From: Psychromicrobium lacuslunae
GTDB taxonomy: Bacteria; Actinomycetota; Actinomycetes; Actinomycetales; Micrococcaceae
Assembly (NCBI RefSeq): GCF_000950575.1
Contig: NZ_CP011005.1
Coordinates: 1,550,001 to 1,614,000, forward strand
Length of the DNA: 64,000 nucleotides
Direction of reading: 5' to 3'
Shown: positions 1-8,358 of the stretch, piece by piece
Layout: each line of letters begins with the position of its first letter
How positions within the stretch are numbered: position 1 is the stretch's first letter
Made by a program: the position numbers and the translations under genes
Notes under the pieces: model-generated
Databases searched by the model: none
Seen by the model: the letters and a program-made list of their open reading frames with translations, nothing else
Told to the model about the DNA's origin: nothing

Positions 1-931
1 CGTAGAACATCAGCTCCCCGGCATACTCCGCCTCGATGAAAACAGCATTGAAGGCACCTCGCACGGCGGCCAGGGGGTGTTCGCGGGGCAGCAGCGTGGG
101 GTGGACCCGTACGCTGACCCCCGCGAGGCCGTCAGCGCTCTGTGACTTTTCAGCGATGGCCAGTAGTTTGATCACCAAACCGGCTTCTTTGGCCGCTTCG
201 ATATCGGCGGCGCTAATCGATGAAATCCCCTCACAATGCACATCGGGGAGCGCAAAGCGGGTGTGAAAGGACAGTGAGGCGAGGATCGCTGCCTTCGCGG
301 CAGCATCATGACCTTCCACATCAGCGGTCGGATCAGCTTCGGCATAACCCAGTCGCTGCGCTTCGGCCAGCGCGGTAGCAAAGTCCGCCCCAGTGCTATC
401 CATCTGGTCGAGGATGTAATTAGTCGTGCCATTGACGATGCCCAGTACTCGGGTGATTTTGTCCCCGGAGAGAGAATCCCGAATCGGCCGCAGAATCGGA
501 ATGGCTCCGGCCACCGCTGCCTCGTAGGAAAGCTGCACACCGGCGGCGTCCGCCTGTTCGTAGAGCGCTGGTCCTTCAGCCGCGAGCAGGGCCTTATTAG
601 CGCTCACCACGCACGCACCGTGTGCGATGGCCGTTTGAATCAGCGATCTGGCTGGTTCAATACCGCCGAGCAACTCTATTACCAGATCAGCTTCCTTGAC
701 CAGCGACTCAGCATCAGTGGTGAATAACTCCGCAGGCAAGGGCACCTCGCGGGGTGCCTCTAGACGCCTCACCGCAATGCCGATCAGCTCCAGCCGGGCG
801 CCCGTTCTAGCAGCCAGCGAGTCAGCGTCTTGTAGCAAGATGCGAGCAACTTGAGAGCCGACATTGCCGCAGCCCAAAAGGGCCACCTTCAATGGCTGGT
901 GCTCTTGTTCTGAGGCGAATGGGGTGGTCAT
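1..931 (-). CDS. hom: Homoserine dehydrogenase, N-terminal 310 codons (cut by window edge)
   Basis: Reduces aspartate semialdehyde to homoserine on the way to threonine and methionine. Reading the minus strand from the ATG at 929-931 gives MTTPFASEQEHQPLKVALLG, with the NAD(P)-binding glycine motif LLGCGNVGSQVARILL near residues 18-33, then IELLGG, SANKALLA and the signature VNGTTNYIL of homoserine dehydrogenases. The frame stays open to base 1, so the end of the catalytic domain and any C-terminal ACT domain lie outside the window. The ATG overlaps the lysA stop as TAATG, so translation is probably coupled to lysA. It is the third gene of an argS-lysA-hom operon, a common actinobacterial arrangement. 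It was not listed as a long open frame only because it lacks a stop inside the window. Confidence 0.95.
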   Translation of the reverse strand, partial: MTTPFASEQEHQPLKVALLGCGNVGSQVARILLQDADSLAARTGARLELIGIAVRRLEAPREVPLPAELFTTDAESLVKEADLVIELLGGIEPARSLIQTAIAHGACVVSANKALLAAEGPALYEQADAAGVQLSYEAAVAGAIPILRPIRDSLSGDKITRVLGIVNGTTNYILDQMDSTGADFATALAEAQRLGYAEADPTADVEGHDAAAKAAILASLSFHTRFALPDVHCEGISSISAADIEAAKEAGLVIKLLAIAEKSQSADGLAGVSVRVHPTLLPREHPLAAVRGAFNAVFIEAEYAGELMFY

Positions 932-2370
932 TAGGCTCCTGGATCGCGGGCGAGCAAATCTTCTTCGGTCTCCGCCCGGACAATGACGCGGGGAACGCCG
1001 TCGCGGACGGCAACCACGGCTGGGCGGGGTAAATAGTTGTAATTACTTGCCAGGGACCAGCAGTACGCTCCGGTCGCCGGCACAGCGAGCAGATCGCCAG
1101 CAGCGACATCGTCTGGCAGGTAGACATCGCGGACCACGATATCCCCGCTCTCGCAGTGTTTACCCACCACTCGGCTCAACACCGGCGCGGCAGAGCTGGC
1201 TCGATTTGCTAACACGGCGGTGTAGTCGGCCTCATAAAGCACCGGACGCGGGTTATCGCTCATTCCGCCATCAACCGCAATATACCGACGCTCCGCTGGC
1301 TGCTCACCCGCAGCTGGTTGGTCTACCAAGACGGTCTTGACGGTACCCACCCGATACAGCGTGAAGGTGCTAGGGCCGACAATAGCCCGGCCTGGCTCTA
1401 TTGAGATCCGGGGGGCGCTGAGGCCGTGCTTGACACATTCGGCGCGTACTACAGAAGCCATCTGCTCAGCAATTTCGGCGGTCGGTCGAGGGGTGTCGGC
1501 TTCGGTGTAGGCAATGCCGTAGCCACCACCTAGATCCAGCTCGGAGACCGCGATGCCGTGCTGGTCCCGCAAATCCGCGCTGAAGGCCAACAACCTACGA
1601 GCGGCTTCAGCGAAGCCTTCGGCGTCGAAAATCTGCGAGCCAATGTGGCAATGCAGACCAAGGAAATTTATTCGCTCGGAGTGATGTACGGCGAGCACCG
1701 CTTGCTCAGCGATACTGCTGCGCTCACCGGTGTCGCTGGTCAGCTCGGCCAATGAAAGCCCGAACTTCTGATCTTCGTGCGCGGTGGCAATAAATTCGTG
1801 GGTGTGCGCGTGTACCCCGGGGGTGAGCCGCAGCATCACATTGGCGCGGACGCCGAGTTCCCCAGCCAGCTGATCGATTCTTTCGATCTCGCTCAGCGAA
1901 TCGGCGACGATCCTGCCCACGCCTAAGGCTAGCGCGCGCCGCAACTCGGCCTCGGACTTATTATTGCCATGCAGGCTCAAGCTTTCGGCCGGCACCCCTG
2001 CTCGCTCAGCCACTAACAATTCACCGCCGGAGCAGGTGTCTAAGCGAAGTCCCTCGGAGATCACCCAGCGGGCAACCTCGGTACAGAGAAACGACTTTCC
2101 GGCGTAATAGACATCGACGCCGCCACAAATATCCGCAAAAGCAGCGTTGAACGAGTCTCTGAATTCCCGAGCCCGACGCCGGAAATCGGCCTCAGACATG
2201 ACAAATAGCGGGCTGCCAAACTCTTCAGCGAGACGGTGCACACTAACTCCGTCGATCGCTAGCTCCCCCGCCGGGTGACGCACCACATCACTTGCCCATT
2301 CCTGCGCACGCAGAGCGTTACTCGAATCGGGGTAGCTGAGCCAAGCCGGGGCAAGCACTGAAGCGGGCAT
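931..2370 (-). CDS. lysA: Diaminopimelate decarboxylase
   Basis: Last step of lysine synthesis: PLP-dependent decarboxylation of meso-diaminopimelate, which also sets the pool available for peptidoglycan. The 479-residue product is of family size. The PLP lysine lies in VYYAGKSF (Lys92); HCHIGSQI, the glycine loop DLGGGYGIAY, the EPGRAIVGP motif and the partner active-site motif CESGD are all present, as expected for a fold-III decarboxylase. The ATG at 2370 is preceded by GGAGAGG and sits two bases beyond the argS stop. The stop TAA overlaps the hom ATG. All three genes are likely one transcript from the argS promoter. Confidence 0.97.
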   Translation of the reverse strand: MPASVLAPAWLSYPDSSNALRAQEWASDVVRHPAGELAIDGVSVHRLAEEFGSPLFVMSEADFRRRAREFRDSFNAAFADICGGVDVYYAGKSFLCTEVARWVISEGLRLDTCSGGELLVAERAGVPAESLSLHGNNKSEAELRRALALGVGRIVADSLSEIERIDQLAGELGVRANVMLRLTPGVHAHTHEFIATAHEDQKFGLSLAELTSDTGERSSIAEQAVLAVHHSERINFLGLHCHIGSQIFDAEGFAEAARRLLAFSADLRDQHGIAVSELDLGGGYGIAYTEADTPRPTAEIAEQMASVVRAECVKHGLSAPRISIEPGRAIVGPSTFTLYRVGTVKTVLVDQPAAGEQPAERRYIAVDGGMSDNPRPVLYEADYTAVLANRASSAAPVLSRVVGKHCESGDIVVRDVYLPDDVAAGDLLAVPATGAYCWSLASNYNYLPRPAVVAVRDGVPRVIVRAETEEDLLARDPGA

Positions 2371-2372
2371 CG

Positions 2373-4034
2373 TTACATCCTCTCCGGCGCGGTGACGCCG
2401 AGCAAATCAAGGCCGTTCGCCAGGACCTGTCCGGTGGCATCATTGAGCCACAATCTGGTGCGGTTGAGATCGGTTACCGGCTCCTCACCTTGCGGAGTGA
2501 CCCGACACGCGTCATACCAACGGTGATAGGCGCCAGCGATCACTTCAAGATGCCTGGCGACCCGGTGCGGCTCGCGGAATTTTGCTGCCTCGGCCACGAC
2601 TGAAGGGAAGCTACCTAAGGCGGCCAGTAGTTCTGATTCGGTCGGGTGCTCCAGCAAGCTAGCGTCAAAAGCAAAATCAGCGGAAACCACGCCGACACCT
2701 GCTGCCTCGGCATTCCGGTCGACAGCCTTGGTTCGAGCATGGGCGTACTGCACGTAGAACACCGGGTTGTCATTACTGGCCTTTTGCAATTGCTCCGGCT
2801 CGAGTGAAAGCGGCGAGTTAGCCGGTGATCGACCCAGCGAATAGCGCAAGGCGTCCGCGCCCAGCCAATTCAACAGATCACGCAATTCCACAATGTTTCC
2901 TGCCCGCTTAGAAAGCCGGGCGCCGTTGACCGAAACCATCTGACCGATCAGCACTTCAATATTGTGTTCCGGATCGTCACCTGCACAAGCGGCAATCGCC
3001 TTTAACCGGCCGATATAGCCGTGGTGATCAGCGCCCAATAGGTAAATTTTCTGATCGAAACCACGGTCCTTTTTCGACAGATAATAAGCTGCGTCGGCGG
3101 AAAAATAAGTCGGCTCGCCATTCGCCCGGATCAACACACGATCTTTATCATCGGTGAAATCAGTGGTCCGCAACCAGACCGCGCCGTCCTGGTCGAAGAC
3201 GTGGCCTTGAGCACGCAGCCGGTCGACCGCCTGGCTAATGGCTCCGCTGCTGTGCAGGCTCTGCTCAGAAAAGAAGACATCGAAATGCACGCCGAAAGCC
3301 TCGAGGGTCTCCTTGATATCGGCCATTTGCGCCTGATAGGCGGCTTGCCGCACGACTGGCAGTGCCGCAACCTCGGTGAGTTCACGAATGGCGGGGTGTT
3401 CGGTGAGCACCTGATGCGCCAAATCATCAATATAGGATCCCGGGTAGCCGCCCTCGGGCGTGGGCTCTCCCTTGATCGAGGCCAGCACCGAGGCAGCAAA
3501 ATTGTTCATCTGCGAACCCGCGTCATTGATGTAATACTCTTTGCTGACCTTCGCACCGCTCGCCCTCAGGACTCGGGCCAGGGAGTCACCTACCGCTGCC
3601 CACCGGGTGTGCGCGAGGTGCAACGGGCCAGTGGGATTAGCCGAGATGAACTCCAAGTTAATGACCTGCCCGGCCAGCGAATCATTCTGACCGTAGCGTG
3701 CACCGGCTATCACAATGTTCTTCGCCAGCGCACCGGCAGCGGCGGCGTCCAAGGTGATGTTCAGAAAACCTGGACCGGCAATCTCAACCCGGGACACCCC
3801 GGCAATCGCCTCCAGCCGTGCTTTAAGAATCTCAGCCACCGTGCGCGGCGGCACGCCCGCAGACTTCGCCAGCTGCAACGCAATATTCGTGGCCCAATCG
3901 CCATGCTCTCGATTCTTCGGTCGCTCGACCTTAACCTGTGCCGGGATGGCATCGCGGGCTACGCTGAGCTCGCTTTCGGTCACAGCGGCCCGCAGGGCAT
4001 CGGTCAGAGCAAGAGAGAGTTCATCGGGAGTCAC
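2373..4034 (-). CDS. argS: Arginyl-tRNA synthetase
   Basis: Charges tRNA-Arg in the cytoplasm. The 553-residue class I synthetase has an N-terminal additional domain (about 1-110), the HIGH-type motif in PTGPLHLAHTRW, and the KMSKS-like stretch NGARLSKRAGN; the C-terminal DALR helical domain follows. The start is the GTG at 4032-4034 (MTPDELS). No Shine-Dalgarno precedes it. Instead TATGCT stands six bases upstream, indicating a leaderless mRNA. It heads the operon with lysA and hom. A tRNA-Arg(CCG) gene lies elsewhere in this window, with no visible link. Confidence 0.97.
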   Translation of the reverse strand: MTPDELSLALTDALRAAVTESELSVARDAIPAQVKVERPKNREHGDWATNIALQLAKSAGVPPRTVAEILKARLEAIAGVSRVEIAGPGFLNITLDAAAAGALAKNIVIAGARYGQNDSLAGQVINLEFISANPTGPLHLAHTRWAAVGDSLARVLRASGAKVSKEYYINDAGSQMNNFAASVLASIKGEPTPEGGYPGSYIDDLAHQVLTEHPAIRELTEVAALPVVRQAAYQAQMADIKETLEAFGVHFDVFFSEQSLHSSGAISQAVDRLRAQGHVFDQDGAVWLRTTDFTDDKDRVLIRANGEPTYFSADAAYYLSKKDRGFDQKIYLLGADHHGYIGRLKAIAACAGDDPEHNIEVLIGQMVSVNGARLSKRAGNIVELRDLLNWLGADALRYSLGRSPANSPLSLEPEQLQKASNDNPVFYVQYAHARTKAVDRNAEAAGVGVVSADFAFDASLLEHPTESELLAALGSFPSVVAEAAKFREPHRVARHLEVIAGAYHRWYDACRVTPQGEEPVTDLNRTRLWLNDATGQVLANGLDLLGVTAPERM

Positions 4035-4040
4035 CGCTCA

Positions 4041-4046
4041 AGCATA
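4041..4046 (-). promoter_or_regulatory. Leaderless -10 element of argS-lysA-hom
   Basis: TATGCT on the minus strand, six bases before the GTG of argS. TANNNT at this spacing would start transcription on or beside the start codon, giving a leaderless mRNA. No -35 hexamer is obvious. Confidence 0.6.
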
Positions 4047-4095
4047 GTTGGAAGGGGCTAAGCCGCCCAAGACGAAGCTCTCTGCGCACGCAATA

Positions 4096-5487
4096 CTACG
4101 GCGTGAGAGTGATCACTGGCGAAGGGGTGGGACTCGGGCTAGCCGAGGCGCTCGGAGTCGGATTAGCCGGGGTTGCCGAACCCTCCGGAGAAGTTGGCTC
4201 GGTGCTTGGGCTGTCAGTAGAAGGTTTCGGACTCGGCGTCGGGGTCTGCGATGGCGGCTCTGTTGAGGAGCTCGGGCAATTCGACGGCAGGGGTGTCGGG
4301 CTGCCTGTTCCAGTGGGCCAGACCCGGCAACGTGGCGTGACCAGAGTGGAGACCGAAGGATCACTGCTAGCCGAAGGCAGCGCAGTCGGTGTGACCGGAG
4401 CTGTTTTCTGAGGATCGGCGGGAACTGTCGGCTGCATTGGCGAACTTGGCTCAGCGATGGGTAGCGAGGGATCCGCGGGCAGTTTCGGTGCCACACTCTG
4501 TGTCGGCTTGGCTTGCGTTATCGGGTACTTCTGCACCGGCCACCCGGGGAAGAAGGAGGCCGTGGAATGTTGGTCAGTCGGCACTAGGACCTCGGGGCAG
4601 TTCGACAAGACCGCAGCGAGAACGTCATGCTCAATCTTGCTGAGCCACAGATCGTAGGTCGCTTTAACACTGATCTGCCGGGCCGCATAGCTGCAACGGT
4701 AGGCATCATTACTGGGCAGCCAGGAGGAGGCGTCCTTTGAATCCTTTGAGATTATGGTCATCGACTCGACGGCAATCAGGTTGAGCGGATCATTGGCAAA
4801 AGCTATTCGCTGTGCCGGGCTTAGCCCTTGGGCACCCTTTTGCCAGGCATCCGCGAGGGACACCACCTGATCAATCTGCACACTGCTTGGCAGAGAACTC
4901 TTGAAGTTGATTTTATTGGTGCTGTAAGGATCGAGAAGCTCTCCCGATTCCACCACGCACTTCGGCTCACCAGCTGCAAAGCCAAGATGCTGTAAATCTC
5001 GGCGCAAAATATCGTTCCGAGTATCACAGCCGTTGTGATCCACATCTGGCCAGGCTGGGCCGAATTTTGAGCGCTGATAGCCAGCGTTTGAGGCAGCAGG
5101 CTTAATAGGTAGCCGAGCCAAGAGGTCCACCGCACGAGTGTGCGCGGGCGGCTGGGCGTGCGGAGCTCGGGCACCGGCCGGAACCACAGTGGAAACCGGG
5201 ACCGGCTGAATCGGTGGTAGATCCATCGAGGCGTCGCCGGTAGGCGGCAGGGTGATATAAATCGTGGCCGGCGGATCGCTGCTAGGTGACGTTGAGGCCG
5301 GTGACTCTAAGACATTGCGTAGCGCACCGCCAATAAACACAATAAGCACGATGACAGCCACCCACGCAGTCAGCCCCAACCAGAACCGTGATCTCGGTGG
5401 TTCTTGGTCAGTGCTTTGCTGGGTATGGCTAGCCGACTGCTTCAGCATCTCCCGGTTCGCAATCTTCCTCAAGGTTTCCCAGTCCAC
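4096..5487 (-). CDS. Membrane-anchored DUF1524 (GmrSD C-terminal-like) protein with degenerate HNH and Pro/Ser/Thr tail
   Basis: 463 residues. A single hydrophobic segment near residues 35-57 (FWLGLTAWVAVIVLIVFIGG) predicts an N-terminal anchor or signal. A DUF1524 domain occupies about 140-300: WPDVDHNGCDTRNDILRRDL, DPYSTNKINF, IDQVVSLADAWQKGA, RIAFANDPLNL, WLPSN and YRCSYAARQISVKATY. The last ~150 residues are a Pro/Ser/Thr-rich low-complexity tail. In family members I know, the third block reads IDHVV; here the presumed catalytic His is Gln, and the Asn/Lys block after NLIAVE is also altered, so nuclease activity is doubtful. The start is a GTG at 5487 with a weak upstream GAGAAGAG. It is monocistronic between argS and an MFS gene on the same strand. 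Role unknown; surface location is inferred. Confidence 0.75.
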   Translation of the reverse strand: MDWETLRKIANREMLKQSASHTQQSTDQEPPRSRFWLGLTAWVAVIVLIVFIGGALRNVLESPASTSPSSDPPATIYITLPPTGDASMDLPPIQPVPVSTVVPAGARAPHAQPPAHTRAVDLLARLPIKPAASNAGYQRSKFGPAWPDVDHNGCDTRNDILRRDLQHLGFAAGEPKCVVESGELLDPYSTNKINFKSSLPSSVQIDQVVSLADAWQKGAQGLSPAQRIAFANDPLNLIAVESMTIISKDSKDASSWLPSNDAYRCSYAARQISVKATYDLWLSKIEHDVLAAVLSNCPEVLVPTDQHSTASFFPGWPVQKYPITQAKPTQSVAPKLPADPSLPIAEPSSPMQPTVPADPQKTAPVTPTALPSASSDPSVSTLVTPRCRVWPTGTGSPTPLPSNCPSSSTEPPSQTPTPSPKPSTDSPSTEPTSPEGSATPANPTPSASASPSPTPSPVITLTP

Positions 5488-5575
5488 AGGTGAACTCTTC
5501 TCAGGAAGATTAGCCGGGAATCCTGAAAATTGGCAGGGTATTTCCCGATGTTTTAGAAAGTCAGCAACCGGATTA

Positions 5576-6799
5576 CTAACGCTTCAGTTGCTGATCTTCC
5601 AGAAAACTTGGCCGACATGCATAGAGCGCGCCTACGCCCAGTAAAGCCAAAGTAACAAAGAGGAAGAGGAAGCCGACCGTCCAACCTCCGGTGGCTTGAT
5701 GCAGAATTCCGAACAATAACGGGCCGATACATGCCAAGCCGTAACCGACACCCTGGCTGAAACCGGACAATGCACCGGCCCCCTGCTTGGATCGAGTACG
5801 CATATTGATCAGCAAGAGCGAGAGTGGGAAAGTACCAGGCCCGATTCCGGCCAGCACCACCCATAACCAGGTCAGATTGCCAGGGCTCAGCAGAAGCCCC
5901 AGATAGCCAGCGACGAAGCTGACCAGCAGCACCAGCACTATTGGCATTGGGTTGCGCATCCGGCTAGCGAACAAGGGAATAATCAGACTCAGCGGCAGCC
6001 CTAGGCCCGCGAATAGCGCAAGCATCGAGCCAGCGGCTGCCTGGCTGAGCCCGGCTTCGGTAAGGATCTGCGGCATCCAGGCAAACATCGAGTAGGTATT
6101 GAGCGAGGTACAGCCGAACATGAGGGTCAGCCCAAGTCCCATTGGCGAGCGCCAGACGCTCAGCTTAAGCGGCGCCTCGCTCGGCGGTTCCCCCGCTGTC
6201 GCATCCGCTGGAGCCGTTTTCCCTCGCCGTGACTCGCTGAAAAGCGTGATCAGCCAGGGCACTGCGGCAATAAAGTTGAAAGCGGCCCAACTAGCGAGCG
6301 AGGTCTGCCAGCCTGCTGCTGCCGATACCGGCACGGCGAACTGCGCCGGCAAGGCAGTACCGACACTGATCATGGTCACGTAGAGCGCCGTCACCAGACC
6401 TAGGCGGTCTGGAAAGTAGTGTTTGACCAACGGCGGCAGCAACACATTCCCGGCACCGAGGCCGGCCAGCGCCAGCACGGTGAAAATCAAGAATACCGGG
6501 GTATTTGGCGCAAAAACCCGGGCAACCTGCCCGATAGCAGCCACCGACATGGAGGCGATCAGTAGCTTTTCCAAGCTGGTCCAGCGCATCATCAGCGGGG
6601 TGAAGAACCCGAAAAGAGCGAAAGCCAGGGTCGGCAGCATGCCCATAAGGCCGATGGTCAGCGAGTCAATAGCTAAGTCTTTAGCGATATCCGGCACTAC
6701 CGGAGGGACCACTGTGACCGCCGATCTTAAGGTGCCAGCGGCCAGCAGAATCCCGACTAAGGCAAGGACCCTACCTTTGAAAGACGCTGACTTCACCAC
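5576..6799 (-). CDS. MFS transporter, CynX/NimT-like
   Basis: 407 residues with about twelve hydrophobic segments, placing it in the inner membrane as a major facilitator. The opening VLALVGILLAAGTLRSAVTV and the GPGTFPLSLLLINMRTRS block after segment eight resemble the cyanate/2-nitroimidazole permease branch (CynX, NimT), whose members move small organic anions or drugs; the substrate here cannot be read from sequence. No cyanase or other substrate-linked gene is adjacent. Two consecutive GTG codons (6799, 6796) can start it. TAACGT lies six bases before the first, favouring a leaderless start there. It is divergent from the FMN-lipoprotein operon. Confidence 0.85.
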   Translation of the reverse strand: MVKSASFKGRVLALVGILLAAGTLRSAVTVVPPVVPDIAKDLAIDSLTIGLMGMLPTLAFALFGFFTPLMMRWTSLEKLLIASMSVAAIGQVARVFAPNTPVFLIFTVLALAGLGAGNVLLPPLVKHYFPDRLGLVTALYVTMISVGTALPAQFAVPVSAAAGWQTSLASWAAFNFIAAVPWLITLFSESRRGKTAPADATAGEPPSEAPLKLSVWRSPMGLGLTLMFGCTSLNTYSMFAWMPQILTEAGLSQAAAGSMLALFAGLGLPLSLIIPLFASRMRNPMPIVLVLLVSFVAGYLGLLLSPGNLTWLWVVLAGIGPGTFPLSLLLINMRTRSKQGAGALSGFSQGVGYGLACIGPLLFGILHQATGGWTVGFLFLFVTLALLGVGALYACRPSFLEDQQLKR

Positions 6800-6805
6800 T
6801 CTGCA

Positions 6806-6811
6806 ACGTTA
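6806..6811 (-). promoter_or_regulatory. Leaderless -10 element of the MFS gene
   Basis: TAACGT on the minus strand, six bases before the GTG at 6799. It matches the TANNNT-N6-start pattern repeated across this window. Confidence 0.5.
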
Positions 6812-6939
6812 TCAGTGCATATAGATACCAGCAGGGGAATACATCTCAGATGACGTGTTCCGTTGCTCACAGTGCTGTTCCGGTTCACAGCGAAACTCAA
6901 GGTAAATAGTTGAACTCTTCACCGATTCGCAACGTCTCC

Positions 6940-6945
6940 TAGAAT
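6940..6945 (+). promoter_or_regulatory. -10 of the flavin electron-transfer operon
   Basis: TAGAAT at 6940-6945 with a weak TTCACC sixteen bases upstream. A start about seven bases downstream gives a leader of roughly 20 bases ending in the perfect AGGAGG at 6961-6966 before the ATG at 6971. Confidence 0.45.
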
Positions 6946-6970
6946 GACAGCCACGCCAATAGGAGGATTA

Positions 6971-7438
6971 ATGAAAATCACCCATCGCAAATCACTGTTC
7001 GTCTCGGCCGCCGGAATCGCCCTGATCGGGGGCGTCGCCGGCTGCGCACCGGCAGCAACCCAAAGTGCGCCGTCAACCCCCGCAAGCAGCAGTGATCAGA
7101 GTTCCTCCTCAGCGACCACTAGCAGCAGTTCCAGCAGCAGTGGTTACAAAGATGGCAGCTACAGTGCGGATGGCAACTACACCTCCCCCAATGGCCAAGA
7201 GACCATCGGCGTCAAACTGACCTTGAGCTCCGGGGTGGTGAGCGAGCTGGAGCTCACTCCGCATCCCTCCAACCCCAATACGCAGAAATTCCAGGGCGAA
7301 TTCATCTCCGGCATCAATGCCCTCGTGGTCGGCAAGAAAATCGATGAACTGAATGTCTCGAAGGTCTCCGGCTCCTCGCTGACCAGCGGCGGGTTCAACC
7401 AGGCTATTGAAGAAATCAAAAAGGAAGCATCCAGCTAA
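6971..7438 (+). CDS. FMN-binding-domain lipoprotein (predicted covalently flavinylated)
   Basis: 155-residue exported lipoprotein. The signal peptide ends in the lipobox GVAGC (Cys25). A Ser-rich linker (about 31-57) follows, then an FMN_bind domain (about 60-150) closing with SGSSLTSGGF, the acceptor motif in which a Thr (here probably Thr138) receives FMN through a phosphoester bond. In characterised relatives ApbE makes that bond, and apbE is the next gene. Expected role: extracytosolic one- or two-electron carrier tethered to the membrane. The start chosen is the ATG at 6971 with AGGAGG five bases upstream; an in-frame upstream start would add residues before the signal peptide and has no such site. 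Confidence 0.9.
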   Translation: MKITHRKSLFVSAAGIALIGGVAGCAPAATQSAPSTPASSSDQSSSSATTSSSSSSSGYKDGSYSADGNYTSPNGQETIGVKLTLSSGVVSELELTPHPSNPNTQKFQGEFISGINALVVGKKIDELNVSKVSGSSLTSGGFNQAIEEIKKEASS

Positions 7439-7440
7439 TC

Positions 7441-8358
7441 GTGAATAACGCGGCGGAAGAGGTGGCTGCTCAGGCGCAGTATCGTTTTGAAGCGATTGGC
7501 ACGCATTGGCAAATTGATACCGCAGAAGAACTGAGCCCGACGGTAAGGCAGGAGCTTGGCGCCCTGATCGAGCGCTACGATCAAGCCTTCTCTCGATTCC
7601 GCGGCGATTCCCTGGTCTCTCAAGCTGCCCGAGAACCGGGGCGCTATCAGCTTCCTCCGCCAGCTGAGCAGCTGGCAGAGTTTTACCGCAAGCTGTACGA
7701 GTTGACCGACGGGGCGATGACCCCACTGGTTGGCGACTCGCTCAGCCATCTGGGCTATGACGCCAGTTATAGCCTGCGAGCCGGCGACGGATTTCTGCCC
7801 CCACCCAGTTGGCAGGCCGCCATCGAGTGGCAAGGTACGCAGCTACACACCAAACTGCCGGTGGCTCTGGACCTCGGTGCAGCAGGCAAGGGGCAGCTGG
7901 TGGACCTGTTAGCCGAATTACTCACCGAGCACGGGGTGATGAATTTCGTAATTGACGCCAGCGGCGATATGTTCACCTCCCTGTCTAGCCCACTCAGCAT
8001 TGCGCTGGAGCATCCCTACGATGCCAGCTCGGCGATCGGCGTCGTGCAGCTCGGTGGGCGCAATACGAACTACCGAGCAATCTGCGCCTCCGCCAGCAAT
8101 CGACGGAACTGGGGCGATGGTTTACATCATGTGCTAGATGGCGGTACCGGCCAACCAGTGCAGACTGTGGTTGCCAGCTGGGTCTTAGCCGCCGATGCCA
8201 TGCATGCGGACGGCCTGGCTACAGCTTTGTTCTTCACCGACCATTCGGTGCTGCAGCAGGACTTTGATTTTGCCAGTGTGCGGCTGTTTTCTGATGGGCG
8301 AGCAGAAGTGTCAGCCAACTTTGACGGCGAACTATTTTTCAGGAGTGATCAGCAATGA
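7441..8358 (+). CDS. apbE: FAD:protein FMN transferase, ApbE family
   Basis: 305 residues. ApbE enzymes split FAD and attach FMN to Thr/Ser of target proteins. Visible family motifs are RYDQAFSRFRGDSLVSQAAR near the N terminus, LDLGAAGKGQLVDLL (flavin-binding glycine segment), VIDASGD, HHVLDGGTGQP and the late metal-site region VLAADAMHADGLATALFF. No signal peptide is seen, so it may act in the cytoplasm, as some actinobacterial ApbEs do; this needs testing because its likely target is exported. The start is a GTG two bases after the upstream stop, and the stop overlaps the next ATG. The preceding FMN-binding lipoprotein is the obvious substrate. Confidence 0.93.
   Translation: MNNAAEEVAAQAQYRFEAIGTHWQIDTAEELSPTVRQELGALIERYDQAFSRFRGDSLVSQAAREPGRYQLPPPAEQLAEFYRKLYELTDGAMTPLVGDSLSHLGYDASYSLRAGDGFLPPPSWQAAIEWQGTQLHTKLPVALDLGAAGKGQLVDLLAELLTEHGVMNFVIDASGDMFTSLSSPLSIALEHPYDASSAIGVVQLGGRNTNYRAICASASNRRNWGDGLHHVLDGGTGQPVQTVVASWVLAADAMHADGLATALFFTDHSVLQQDFDFASVRLFSDGRAEVSANFDGELFFRSDQQ

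Noticed and set aside
3201-4061. 286-codon plus-strand frame over argS
   Set aside because: Opposite a well-conserved synthetase gene; no motifs of its own.
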